Origin: Candidatus Peribacteria bacterium
Lineage (GTDB): Bacteria; Patescibacteriota; Gracilibacteria; UBA1369; LOWO2-01-FULL-3
Length of the DNA stretch: 64,000 nucleotides
Direction: 5' to 3'
NCBI GenBank assembly: GCA_943357285.1
Contig: CALRGJ010000001.1
Location: 152,980-216,979, forward strand
In this document: positions 51,409-59,381 of the stretch, piece after piece
Numbering within the stretch: the first letter of the stretch is position 1
Layout: every line of letters starts with the position of its first letter
Notes under the pieces: generated by a model
Seen by the model: the letters and a program-made list of their open reading frames with translations, nothing else
The model's database searches: none
Told to the model about the DNA's origin: nothing
Position numbers and translations under genes: made by a program

Positions 51409-52997
51409 TTGGATTTGGTTGAGGGTTTATTTGAAGTTGCAGGAGTAGCGGGTTTTGCAGGGGTAGCTGCACCAGGTTTTGCCGGAGTTGTGCCAGTAGT
51501 AGTAGGTGTTGCAGGTGCGGCGTATATGCTTAAGCCTGTGAAAGGGTCTACGAGATATTTAGGAGAATCGGTATAATCTGTTCCCAATTTCAGAATGATG
51601 TCTGTATTTTTTGGGAAACCCTCTTTGATATATTCCTCTGGAAGTTCGGTGCTTTCTTTTCCAGGAATTATTTTTTCCAGGAAATCTAAGGATAAAGGAC
51701 GAGAGTCTACTTTTTTACCATTCTTATCTGTTTTTTGTTGGTAATAATAAGTTGTTTCAGTGTAGTTTTTGTTACTTGCATTGCCGAAATCCGTGATGCT
51801 GAAACAGAAACGACGAAGTATTTGTTTTGTTTCTACTGCTGCGCCTGCACGTTTTGTGCCATTTAATACCTGAAGTTTGCTGTGGGTAGCTCCTACCTGA
51901 GGCATGTTTAAACTTAAATCCATGTATGTATGTACTAAGTTCATTTTGTCTGCCGGAATAAGAACGTACATTCCGTAGTAGAGGGCCGTTGGTGGATTAT
52001 ATAGAAATCCTCCACATCGACTTGGATCATTATGGAGCATGCGATGTTCGATTTGGTCCGTCTTGTAATCTGAAGCCATGGATCCAAGAGTCAATAATTC
52101 TTTAACGCTGATATTTGTTTCAATGTTCTCTTTTAGAGCATCGAGAATTTTACTGATTTTTTCTTGGCTGAGAAGAGTTTCCGTCTTGGTTGCTTTTTCT
52201 TTGATGGCATTTATTACTTGTTGTTGACGATCAGCACGATCGAAGTCTGAAGTGGTTTTGCGGCTACGAGCGTATTTTAGAGCGGTTTCTCCATTCAGAT
52301 GTTGTGGTCCAGCGGATATGCTGAAAATTTCATATTCTTTGGTTTCTCCTTTTGGATAAAATGGGTCGACAATCCCTTTTTTTACCGTAACGTCTATTCC
52401 TCCAATTGCGTCGACCAAATCTTTAAATCCGTTGAAATCAATTTTGATCCAATAGTGAATTGGAACGCCTGTGAATTTTTCTATTTCCTGTTTCATGCCA
52501 TCTAAACCTTGGGTGGAATTTCCAAGTTTTTTCTTTGCGGCATAATATATTTGATTGATTTTTTGACTTCCAAATTTGGTATCTTTGATGAATAAATCAC
52601 GGGGAATTGAAACCATTGTGACAAGTTTATTTTCGTCATCCATGCTGGCAACCATAATAGTGTCTGTGAGGTCTGCACCTTCGTGATTTTTATTTCCAGT
52701 TCCCAAAATCAAAAAATTTGTATGACCGTAGGCATCTTGTCGAAGATCATCTCCGGCTATTTTTAGAAATACTTTGAAATCGATACTGCTCATTGCTTTA
52801 ACAATTCCTATCATTAAGATAAAAATTATTATCAGAGAGGCGGAAAGTCCAAGGCTTATTTTGAATTTTTTACCGGAATGTTTTATTTCTAATTCTTGTA
52901 GAGTTGATGAGGGGAATTTATCTTCTTTGTCAGTAATATGCTTCTGTTTTTTTTCCGGTTCAGGTTTGTTGTTTATTTTTTTGATTTTAAAATTCAT
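51405..52997 (-). CDS. LytR-CpsA-Psr (LCP) family ligase
   Basis: Transfers lipid-linked polymers to peptidoglycan outside the membrane. From the ATG at 52997 it has 530 residues: cytoplasmic basic start, membrane helix (FKISLGLSASLIIIFILMIG), the LCP domain (NFLILGTGNKNHEGADLTDTI with Asp; VSIPRDLFI; GGIDVTV; LNGETALKYARSR; DFDRADRQQQVI), a LytR_C domain (LQVLNGTKRAGAAVETKQILRR) and a Pro/Ala/Thr-rich tail. With SLH surface proteins in this window, the transferred polymer may be the one they bind. The preceding gene ends 14 bp upstream. Confidence 0.92.
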   Translation of the reverse strand: MNFKIKKINNKPEPEKKQKHITDKEDKFPSSTLQELEIKHSGKKFKISLGLSASLIIIFILMIGIVKAMSSIDFKVFLKIAGDDLRQDAYGHTNFLILGTGNKNHEGADLTDTIMVASMDDENKLVTMVSIPRDLFIKDTKFGSQKINQIYYAAKKKLGNSTQGLDGMKQEIEKFTGVPIHYWIKIDFNGFKDLVDAIGGIDVTVKKGIVDPFYPKGETKEYEIFSISAGPQHLNGETALKYARSRKTTSDFDRADRQQQVINAIKEKATKTETLLSQEKISKILDALKENIETNISVKELLTLGSMASDYKTDQIEHRMLHNDPSRCGGFLYNPPTALYYGMYVLIPADKMNLVHTYMDLSLNMPQVGATHSKLQVLNGTKRAGAAVETKQILRRFCFSITDFGNASNKNYTETTYYYQQKTDKNGKKVDSRPLSLDFLEKIIPGKESTELPEEYIKEGFPKNTDIILKLGTDYTDSPKYLVDPFTGLSIYAAPATPTTTGTTPAKPGAATPAKPATPATSNKPSTKSK

Positions 52998-53010
52998 TTG
53001 TATGTTTTGA

Positions 53011-55470
53011 TTAGGAGTCGTTGCCGACAATTACAATTGTATAGATTTTTCCATTTTTGTCAGTCTGAATATTTGTACCAATTTTATTCCATTCACTTTC
53101 TAGTAATGACGCTTCTTCATTGATGATGGATTTTATTATGCTGGACCATGGACTACCGACGCGCCCGATTAGCTGTGCTGCGCTACTGAAGCTGTTGTTT
53201 TGTAGTGTTTGTCCGAGAGTTTGATTCGTGATTGGTATGGAGTTTATGTTATCATTATTGATCTGTTCAGAACTTTTATTGAGAGATTCAATTTCGACTA
53301 AAGTGCTAAGGTTTTTATTTTTTCTTTGATCGTTGATGCCTTTAATAAGGTCTTTTTTGAATTGAATTAGGTTTTCCGCAGTTACCGGATTTATAGAAAA
53401 TTCTTCGGCAATTATTAATTCTCCTTGATCCAGAGTGATACCCAGTCCAACTCTTTTCCAATCTGCTGTAAGAATGTTTTGGTGATGAGAAGCGCTGCGC
53501 ATTAGGCCAAAATGGGCAAATTCCACAGATATATCTCGAGCTATATTTTCACCAACAGGTGTAGCAATTCCTAGAGCAATACGTCGATCTTCCGGTGTTT
53601 CATTATTTAAATTGTAATGACTGAAATATTGATTAACTTTCATATCATCTGAATGTCCCTGAGCAACAGCGTTTAATTGATTATCTAAAACTAAAGGTTC
53701 AACCCCCTGTTCGCTTCTACTTTTGTTTATAAGATTGAGAAGTTTTTCTCTTTCTTGTTGGAGATTAAATTCTCCTTTGAAATATTTTCTCTCATTGGTA
53801 TCAAAAAAGTCTGGAATGAGTGGAGTAATATTGCCTACGTAAACCGGATGATTGATTGATGGTTCGCTGTTTTTATTATTTAATTCAATAATGTAGCGAC
53901 CGGTCGTAGTAGGAGTGTATTCAAAAGTGAAGGCACTACCGCTTTTAATTATAGTTTGATCGAAATATTCATAAGTTTGACCTGTTGTTATTAAGTCTAT
54001 TTTATCTACATCTCCATCGGGAGTTATGACTAGAGCTTCTTTTTTTATGTCTGTTTTTGCGGTGCCTGTGAGACTAATTTGTTTTGGGCTACTTAGTCTG
54101 TCTGGTAATACTGCTTGAATTTCAGAATCTGTGTCGTCAATAAAACTGTGTTCTACCGCGTTGAATGATTTCGTGGAATTTTGTGAGAACTCTGAGCTAA
54201 TTTGCAGAGGGGATTGAGGGCTTATTTTTGCTACGGAGGTTGAATACTCTACCGGTCCTTCAACGAAGGTTGAAAAGTCGCTGTAATTTAAATTTATGCT
54301 GCTGATGTTTTGACGAGAGATATAAGCAACAGTTTTGTTGTTTTGAGTAAAAGTGAATTTCTTTATTGTATTGGTGACGTTAGAAAAATTGATCGAAGTT
54401 TTATCTTTGGCGTAAGAAATTTCTACGTTTTTTAAGTCTGATGGAGCTGCTGAGGTGATTGTAGATGCTGGAGTGGTTGAGTTTACATAGATTGGAAAGG
54501 CGTCACTGTTTCCGCTATCTCCAGGAACCATTCCAATTAAATAATCTCCGGAATTTTTAAAATAAACCGGTATTTCAAAGTGATTATTTTTCACTTCTCC
54601 GGAAAAATATTTATGGATATTTGCATCCGCAGAATCTAAAATTACCGTAGCCATGTCGTAGTTTTGTCCGACAACGTCTCCCTTTATGATGTAAATTTCG
54701 TTTTTGTAGAAAGTGTTTGGGAGGGCTTCACTTAGCGAGATATTTTCAAAAGAGTTCTTGGCTAGTAACCCAAAGTTTGAGGTGGGGTTTGAAGGTTCTG
54801 TAGTTGTAGGTTCAATGGCTTTGGGAACTGTGGGATCTTTTGGAGTTGTGTTTGTATCAGTATTTGTTCCATCAGTATTAACAATTGTTCTATAAATGAT
54901 TTCGCTGATGCTGCCGCGAGTCATTAAGCTTGTAGGAGTGAAGGTTGTTCCTTGTTCTTCCAGGTATTTATTAGATTCGGCATAATTGACATATGGTTCG
55001 TACCAGCTGGATTTTTCTATGTCCGTAGTTTCTAATTTCCAAGATTGGGCTTCACCAATAATCTTTAAAGCTTCTACTTTATTTATTGTTTGAGTGGGCC
55101 TGAAGGTGCCGTCTTGGTATCCATTGATCCAGCCTTCTGAGTAAGCTTTTTTTACGTAAGGGACATACCATTGAGAAGAATCAATGTCTTTAAAAGGAGT
55201 TGGATCAAAAACATCCAATTGTATCTGAGATCCTTCAATAATTATCTTCAATAATTCGGCGCGATTTACGTCCCTGTTTGGTTGAAAAGTTCCATCCTCA
55301 TAACCTTTTACGATGTTGTTGTTTTGCAGGTAAAGTATGGCTTCGCTATTTGGAGTGCTTGAATTTACATCTGAAAAGCCACTGGCATAGGCTGTGAATT
55401 GGCAGATATTTAGAAATATCGCTAATAATAATATTTTTGAGGACGTTGATTTAATCATTGATGATTTCAT
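53011..55470 (-). CDS. Secreted protein with three SLH modules and a CAP (SCP/PR1) domain, 819 aa
   Basis: From the ATG at 55470: a signal peptide (MKSSMIKSTSSKILLLAIFL), SLH modules ILYLQNNNIVKGYEDGTFQP with NRAELLKIII, YVKKAYSEGWINGYQDGTFRP, and a degenerate third ending ~residue 190. A Thr/Pro linker and several beta-sandwich segments follow. The CAP domain is at ~580-720 (LLNLINKSRSEQGVEPLVLD, HSDDMKVNQYFSHYN, GENIARD, HHQNILTADWKRVGLG). The C-terminal ~100 residues are helical. It is the first gene of the envelope operon and probably wall-anchored. Its promoter predicts a leaderless mRNA. The frame extends to 55506, which was rejected because that overlaps the -35. Confidence 0.88.
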   Translation of the reverse strand: MKSSMIKSTSSKILLLAIFLNICQFTAYASGFSDVNSSTPNSEAILYLQNNNIVKGYEDGTFQPNRDVNRAELLKIIIEGSQIQLDVFDPTPFKDIDSSQWYVPYVKKAYSEGWINGYQDGTFRPTQTINKVEALKIIGEAQSWKLETTDIEKSSWYEPYVNYAESNKYLEEQGTTFTPTSLMTRGSISEIIYRTIVNTDGTNTDTNTTPKDPTVPKAIEPTTTEPSNPTSNFGLLAKNSFENISLSEALPNTFYKNEIYIIKGDVVGQNYDMATVILDSADANIHKYFSGEVKNNHFEIPVYFKNSGDYLIGMVPGDSGNSDAFPIYVNSTTPASTITSAAPSDLKNVEISYAKDKTSINFSNVTNTIKKFTFTQNNKTVAYISRQNISSINLNYSDFSTFVEGPVEYSTSVAKISPQSPLQISSEFSQNSTKSFNAVEHSFIDDTDSEIQAVLPDRLSSPKQISLTGTAKTDIKKEALVITPDGDVDKIDLITTGQTYEYFDQTIIKSGSAFTFEYTPTTTGRYIIELNNKNSEPSINHPVYVGNITPLIPDFFDTNERKYFKGEFNLQQEREKLLNLINKSRSEQGVEPLVLDNQLNAVAQGHSDDMKVNQYFSHYNLNNETPEDRRIALGIATPVGENIARDISVEFAHFGLMRSASHHQNILTADWKRVGLGITLDQGELIIAEEFSINPVTAENLIQFKKDLIKGINDQRKNKNLSTLVEIESLNKSSEQINNDNINSIPITNQTLGQTLQNNSFSSAAQLIGRVGSPWSSIIKSIINEEASLLESEWNKIGTNIQTDKNGKIYTIVIVGNDS

Positions 55471-55477
55471 TTTTTGT

Positions 55478-55506
55478 ATAGTAGAGCTGTTAAAGGCTTT
55501 TATCAA
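55478..55506 (-). promoter_or_regulatory. Promoter giving a leaderless mRNA for the SLH-CAP gene
   Basis: Read leftward: TTGATA (55501-55506), 17 bp, TACTAT (55478-55483). Only 7 bp separate the -10 from the ATG at 55470, so the transcript should begin at or next to the start codon. Confidence 0.7.
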
Positions 55507-55595
55507 TTGACATATACGCTAAATAGCCCGAGGCGTTGCGAGTCTTTTTTGTACGAATTTAGAAAAATTTTAACTTTGATTGGTATGCTCACTTT

Positions 55596-57134
55596 ATGGA
55601 TGAAATCGTTAAGTACATAAAATGGCGTGTAAAAGAGCAAATCGGCTATTCTGATTTGCCTAAATCGGGGATGCTGATTTTGTTCTTCATTTCTTACTTG
55701 GTTGGGGTGTTTGTCGGAAATTTGTTTTTTATGGAGAATTTTATTGAGCTTTGTTTTGTTTTGCTATTGCTGAGTTTGGTGATAGGGAGATTTGTTGTAG
55801 TGAATTTTAAAGTTTTTTTGCTGATTATTTTTGGAATGATTTTCGGAGTGACGAGACTGTATTTTACAAATTTAGTAGATAGTAGTGATGTAAGCAATTA
55901 TCTTGGAAAGGGGCTTCTTAAAGCCTGTATTACTGAGGAGGTTGATGTGAGAAATGATAAAATTAAGTATACGGTTGAGGCTTTTGGGTGGCAAAAAAAT
56001 GAGAAAAATTTAGAGGTTAGTGGAAGGTTACTTGTGACTGGTGATCGTTACCCCGTTTACGAATATGGAGATTGTCTTTTAATTGAGGGTGAGGTCAAAA
56101 AGCCTGATGTAATAGAGGATTTTGATTATGGAAAGTATTTGAGCAGATATAAAATTCATGCCGTAATTTACAAGGCTAAGATAGAAAAGATTGATAATGA
56201 AAATTTTTTAGCTAAATCTTCGTGGACTGTTTCTGGCTTGTTGAATATGATTTTTGACTTCAAGGTCGATTTTGAGACTAGATTGTCAAGGATTTTTGCA
56301 GAACCGTATTCTGGATTTATGGCCGGTCTCGTTTTGGGTAGTCGGCGTGGGATAAGTGAAGAATTAACTGAGAAATTTAACGTCACCGGTTTGAGTCATA
56401 TAGTTGCTGTTTCCGGCTACAATATAACAATGTTGATTGTTGTGGTTAGTGGAATGTTTGGGTTTTTGGGAAGAAAAAATAAAGTTATAGCTTCTGTGAT
56501 TGTTATTATTATTTTTGTGGTTTTGGTTGGGGCGGGGTCATCTGTGGTAAGAGCGGCAATAATGGGTGGTGTGGGACTTTTGGCTTTGTGGTTTGGTAGA
56601 ACTTATTTTGTAAGTATTAGTCTCTTTGTAGCGGCTTTTTTTATGAACTTATTTAATCCTTTGATAATGTTGAATGATGTGGGATTTCAACTTTCGTTTT
56701 TGGCGACCTGTGGACTTGTGTATGTTTCTCCTTTGATTGAAAAGTATTTCGTGAAATTGCCGGAAATTTTTGGAATTCGTGAATCAATGACCATGACAAT
56801 TTCGGCTCAGGTATTGGCTTTACCAATTATTCTATTTAATTTTGGGCGTTTGAGTTTGATTTCACCATTGGCGAATATTTTAGTTTTACCTTTTATTCCA
56901 ATTGCTATGTTGTTTGGATTTTTTGCTGTGTTACTGGGATATTTTTTTAATTTTGGAAGTTTGATTTTGGGCTTTTTTGCATATTTAATTATGAATTTAA
57001 TGATAGCAGTTATTAAGATTTTTTCGGAAGTGCCTTTGGCTTCTGTAAGCCTTGATTGGTTTAATTGGTGGATGGCCGTGGGATATTATTTTGTGGTTTG
57101 TTCGTGGATATTGAAAAATATTAAGCTCCGGTAA
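55596..57134 (+). CDS. comEC: ComEC/Rec2 DNA uptake channel protein without metallo-beta-lactamase domain
   Basis: Transports single-stranded DNA across the inner membrane during natural transformation. It has 512 residues. An N-terminal pair of membrane helices and an OB-like DUF4131 region (~1-200) are followed by the ComEC core: FMAGLVLGSRRGISEELTEKF, NVTGLSHIVAVSGYNITML, GAGSSVVRAAIMGGVGLLA and about eight further helices. The C-terminal metallo-beta-lactamase-like nuclease domain of longer ComEC proteins is absent; the protein ends after the last membrane helix. It converges with the SAM-hydrolase-like gene (14-bp overlap). Confidence 0.92.
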   Translation: MDEIVKYIKWRVKEQIGYSDLPKSGMLILFFISYLVGVFVGNLFFMENFIELCFVLLLLSLVIGRFVVVNFKVFLLIIFGMIFGVTRLYFTNLVDSSDVSNYLGKGLLKACITEEVDVRNDKIKYTVEAFGWQKNEKNLEVSGRLLVTGDRYPVYEYGDCLLIEGEVKKPDVIEDFDYGKYLSRYKIHAVIYKAKIEKIDNENFLAKSSWTVSGLLNMIFDFKVDFETRLSRIFAEPYSGFMAGLVLGSRRGISEELTEKFNVTGLSHIVAVSGYNITMLIVVVSGMFGFLGRKNKVIASVIVIIIFVVLVGAGSSVVRAAIMGGVGLLALWFGRTYFVSISLFVAAFFMNLFNPLIMLNDVGFQLSFLATCGLVYVSPLIEKYFVKLPEIFGIRESMTMTISAQVLALPIILFNFGRLSLISPLANILVLPFIPIAMLFGFFAVLLGYFFNFGSLILGFFAYLIMNLMIAVIKIFSEVPLASVSLDWFNWWMAVGYYFVVCSWILKNIKLR

Positions 57135-58149
57135 TTTCAATAGCTGATCCGATTTCCGGTCTGCCTAATCTTTTGTGAGTGTTGATTTTTTCTCCATTTA
57201 GCCATTTGTAAACCAACTCAAGATAGCTTGGTTTTCCTGCTGTAGTTTCGCCGTCGGCTACGTTTCCATATAGTCCCAATTCTCCTCCTTTTACAGCATC
57301 AAGACAGTTGTTTAATTTTGCGGTTGATCTTTGAATATCTTGTCCTGGAAATTCTATGCCTACCTGGTCTTGATTGTTTTTTACTCCTTTAATTCTTCTT
57401 TGTACCTGGGCGCCATCTTTTGCACGAAGTCTGGTGTTACCATAGCGGTCAGCCCAAGCGAGTTGAAGTTCATGTTCTTGATCTGGAATCTGTGATTTAT
57501 CAGTTCTTACTAAATGCTGAGGTTCTTCTTCGGATCTTGCAATTATTGATGAACGGAATTGTTCTCTCTTTCCGTTGAATAGTGGATGATTTTCATTAGG
57601 AATTTCAAAGAGACTGGTAACTCTGTCTCTCACGTATTGTAAAGCGTCTAGTGGAGTGGCATATATTTCTACACCATTATCAAGTACCGCTAAATAGAAA
57701 TGAGATCCATTTTTTGTCTTGTTTTCATCATATCTTGGGGCAGCGTTGGCGATGACGCGTATGGCTCTGGAGTTTATGAATTGTTGAGCTTCCACTATAT
57801 TTGGATGTAGAGGTCTTCCAATTTTTTCTGCTCTTGCTATGCCTTTAGCAATTTCGTTTTGAATTCCGTCTGTAAGTTGGGTGACCAATTCTACGCCGTA
57901 GGCCGCGAGTAGGTGATTGTTTGCTTTGTCACCGATTCCGTATTCGCCATCTCTTGGACGTAGGTGTCGGAATTGATGAGTGAGTTCTGAATCAAAGTCT
58001 CGTTGAGTTCCTGCTCCTGCTGTTTCCAATAGCTCTGCCGGTAGATCACGAATACTGTCGTTAGGACTGGTAAAAGTGTCGCTGAATGAAATCAGAGCGC
58101 CTGTGGGACGAGCTAGTAAGTCTGCTTCTTGGTGGGTGAGTTCTGCCAT
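57121..58149 (-). CDS. Divergent SAM hydrolase / SAM hydroxide adenosyltransferase-like protein, 342 aa
   Basis: Family membership is tentative. Successive segments follow the layout of DUF62/SAM_HAT proteins: ALISFSDTFTSPNDSI near residue 20 (compare TDFG..D), HFYLAVLDNGVEIYAT (compare VAPDNGxL), LFNGKREQFRSSIIARS (compare FHGRDxFAPxAA), WADRYGNTRLRA (compare DRFGNLxTNI), and at the end SYLELVYKWLNG..LGRPEIGSAIEI (compare GYLEIAxNxGxAxxxLGxxxGdxV). Such enzymes split SAM to adenosine and methionine. It is preceded by a Met-rich leader peptide and terminator, which fits a methionine/SAM role. The glycine-rich VVDPGVG motif is not seen, so activity is unproven. Confidence 0.45.
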   Translation of the reverse strand: MAELTHQEADLLARPTGALISFSDTFTSPNDSIRDLPAELLETAGAGTQRDFDSELTHQFRHLRPRDGEYGIGDKANNHLLAAYGVELVTQLTDGIQNEIAKGIARAEKIGRPLHPNIVEAQQFINSRAIRVIANAAPRYDENKTKNGSHFYLAVLDNGVEIYATPLDALQYVRDRVTSLFEIPNENHPLFNGKREQFRSSIIARSEEEPQHLVRTDKSQIPDQEHELQLAWADRYGNTRLRAKDGAQVQRRIKGVKNNQDQVGIEFPGQDIQRSTAKLNNCLDAVKGGELGLYGNVADGETTAGKPSYLELVYKWLNGEKINTHKRLGRPEIGSAIEITGA

Positions 58150-58173
58150 GGTATTTGTAATTAATTTATAGAA

Positions 58174-58205
58174 TAAAAAAAGACCTTCGCTTTAGCGAAG
58201 GTCTT
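58174..58205 (-). terminator. Terminator of the methionine leader (attenuator), just ahead of the SAM-hydrolase-like gene
   Basis: Read leftward, AAGACCTTCGC (58205-58195) pairs perfectly with GCGAAGGTCTT (58190-58180) around a 4-nt loop and is followed by a T run (58181-58175). An alternative partner for the left arm is GCGAAGG at 58252-58246 within the leader frame. Confidence 0.85.
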
Positions 58206-58252
58206 GGTTGTTTGAGTAGTGTATTTCTTAACTCAAAAACTTAAGCCTTCGC
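58195..58252 (-). promoter_or_regulatory. Putative methionine-responsive attenuator (antiterminator pairing)
   Basis: In leftward RNA, GCGAAGG (58252-58246), just behind the Met codons, is complementary over 7 bp to CCTTCGC (58201-58195), the 5' arm of the terminator. The two structures exclude each other. A ribosome paused at the Met codons would leave GCGAAGG free to form the antiterminator. An upstream CCTTC in the leader could act as a competing partner. Inferred; needs folding and experiment. Confidence 0.6.
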
Positions 58253-58323
58253 ATGGAACGCATCATAGCCATCATCATTGATGAAGTTTGGAAGGAATTA
58301 GTTGTGAGAGTTTTTAGGTTCAT
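58228..58323 (-). CDS. Methionine-rich leader peptide, 31 aa
   Basis: From ATG (58323) to TAA (58228-58230): 31 residues starting MNLKTLTTNSFQTSS, then MMMAMMRSMRRLKFLS. Six Met codons fall within nine consecutive codons. It follows a near-consensus promoter by about 11 nt and precedes an intrinsic terminator and then the 57121-58149 gene. Position and codon content match amino-acid-sensing leader peptides such as trp, his and the Arg leader at 10004 in this same window. Its role is inferred; it could alternatively be a small Met-rich protein with its own terminator. Confidence 0.65.
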   Translation of the reverse strand: MNLKTLTTNSFQTSSMMMAMMRSMRRLKFLS

Positions 58324-58340
58324 ATTGAATTTGTGGCCTG

Positions 58341-58369
58341 AGTGTATTGTAAGAAATTTGGGGAGTCAA
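58341..58369 (-). promoter_or_regulatory. Promoter of the methionine leader
   Basis: Read leftward: TTGACT (58364-58369), exactly 17 bp, TACACT (58341-58346). The expected start is near 58334, about 11 nt before the leader ATG. It lies immediately after the yqeY stop. Confidence 0.8.
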
Positions 58370-58384
58370 GATTTTTTTACGAAA

Positions 58385-58831
58385 TTAGTTGAGCATGGAT
58401 TGAACCAATCTGTTTACTAGCCCGCCATCGGCCTTGCCTTTCACCTTAGGCATAATGGCACCCATTAGTTTACCTAAATCAGCTTTAGTAGAAGCGCCGG
58501 TCGCAGCCATACCTTCTTTGATGATAGCTTTTATTTCGTCTTCGCTCATTTGAGCTGGCATGTATTTTTCAAGGAAAGCCATTTCTGCTTTTTCTTTAGC
58601 GGCAAGCTCAGGACGATTTCCTTTTTCAAATTGTTCGATGGAATCTTTGCGTTGTTTGATTTCTTTATTTACCAATTGAATAATTTCTTCGTCGTTTGCT
58701 GTTTTGGCTTCACCGGCAGTTTCAAATTTCATGATTGATGTTTTGAGCATGCGAATAGCTCCAACAGCAGCTTCATTCTTCGCTTTCATGTTTTCAATAA
58801 GGTCCTTTTGTATCTGATCTTTGAGAGACAT
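58385..58831 (-). CDS. yqeY: GatB/YqeY-domain protein
   Basis: A small helical protein of 148 residues related to the tail domain of GatB (MSLKDQIQKDLIENMKAKNE, LVNKEIKQRKDSIEQFEKGNRPELAAKE in part, YMPAQMSEDEIKAIIKE and LMGAIMPKVKGKADGGLVNRLV). It may bind tRNA; exact function in free-standing form is unclear. It starts 1 bp after the methyltransferase stop and is the end of a three-gene leftward unit. Confidence 0.93.
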   Translation of the reverse strand: MSLKDQIQKDLIENMKAKNEAAVGAIRMLKTSIMKFETAGEAKTANDEEIIQLVNKEIKQRKDSIEQFEKGNRPELAAKEKAEMAFLEKYMPAQMSEDEIKAIIKEGMAATGASTKADLGKLMGAIMPKVKGKADGGLVNRLVQSMLN

Positions 58832-58832
58832 A

Positions 58833-59360
58833 TTATTTTTGATAAATTAATATTTTTGAAGTTTTACCGTCTTTAGGAATTATTTTTTTTGGTACCCAGG
58901 TGCCGATATGGAAGGCGTAGGAAACTACTTTTGCGCCTTTCTTTAAATCTTTATCAAATTGTTTTTGGAACTTTGCGAGAGTGTTTGGCATCATATAACA
59001 AACAACAACGTCGGCATCTTTTAAACTATATTTTTGAAAATTTGAACGAATCATTTTTCCTTTCCAACCCCAAAACCATTGGCGCATTTTAGCAATAAAA
59101 TAAACGGAAGGATCCATTTCAAAACCCGTAGAATCAGCGCCATAATCTTTTGCGGCGAAGTGAATGAATCGTCCGTCACCTGCACCGATGTCGTAAACTT
59201 TCTGCCCTTTTTTTATGCCGGCAGCCTTCAGAACTTTGTGTACGGCGTACATAGGAGTAGGAACAAAAGGTCCACCACCAAAAATAGTTACGTAGAAAGA
59301 GATCGTTAGGAAAACGGTAATTGCTACGACTAAAATGAGAAGTGTAAGGCTTAGGAACAT
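58833..59360 (-). CDS. Membrane-anchored class I SAM methyltransferase (FAM173-like)
   Basis: From the ATG at 59360 it has 175 residues. A membrane helix at ~1-28 (LTLLILVVAITVFLTISFYV) is followed by FGGGPFVPTPMYAVHKVLKAAG, a pre-domain typical of FAM173/ATP-synthase lysine methyltransferase relatives. The SAM site is VYDIGAGDGRFIHFAAKDYG with the acidic GFEMDP, then DADVVVCYMMPNTLAKF. Such proteins methylate lysine on membrane proteins in mitochondria and bacteria; the substrate here is unknown. The coiled protein gene is 21 bp upstream. Confidence 0.82.
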   Translation of the reverse strand: MFLSLTLLILVVAITVFLTISFYVTIFGGGPFVPTPMYAVHKVLKAAGIKKGQKVYDIGAGDGRFIHFAAKDYGADSTGFEMDPSVYFIAKMRQWFWGWKGKMIRSNFQKYSLKDADVVVCYMMPNTLAKFQKQFDKDLKKGAKVVSYAFHIGTWVPKKIIPKDGKTSKILIYQK

Positions 59361-59381
59361 TGGTTCCAGTATACACATGTT

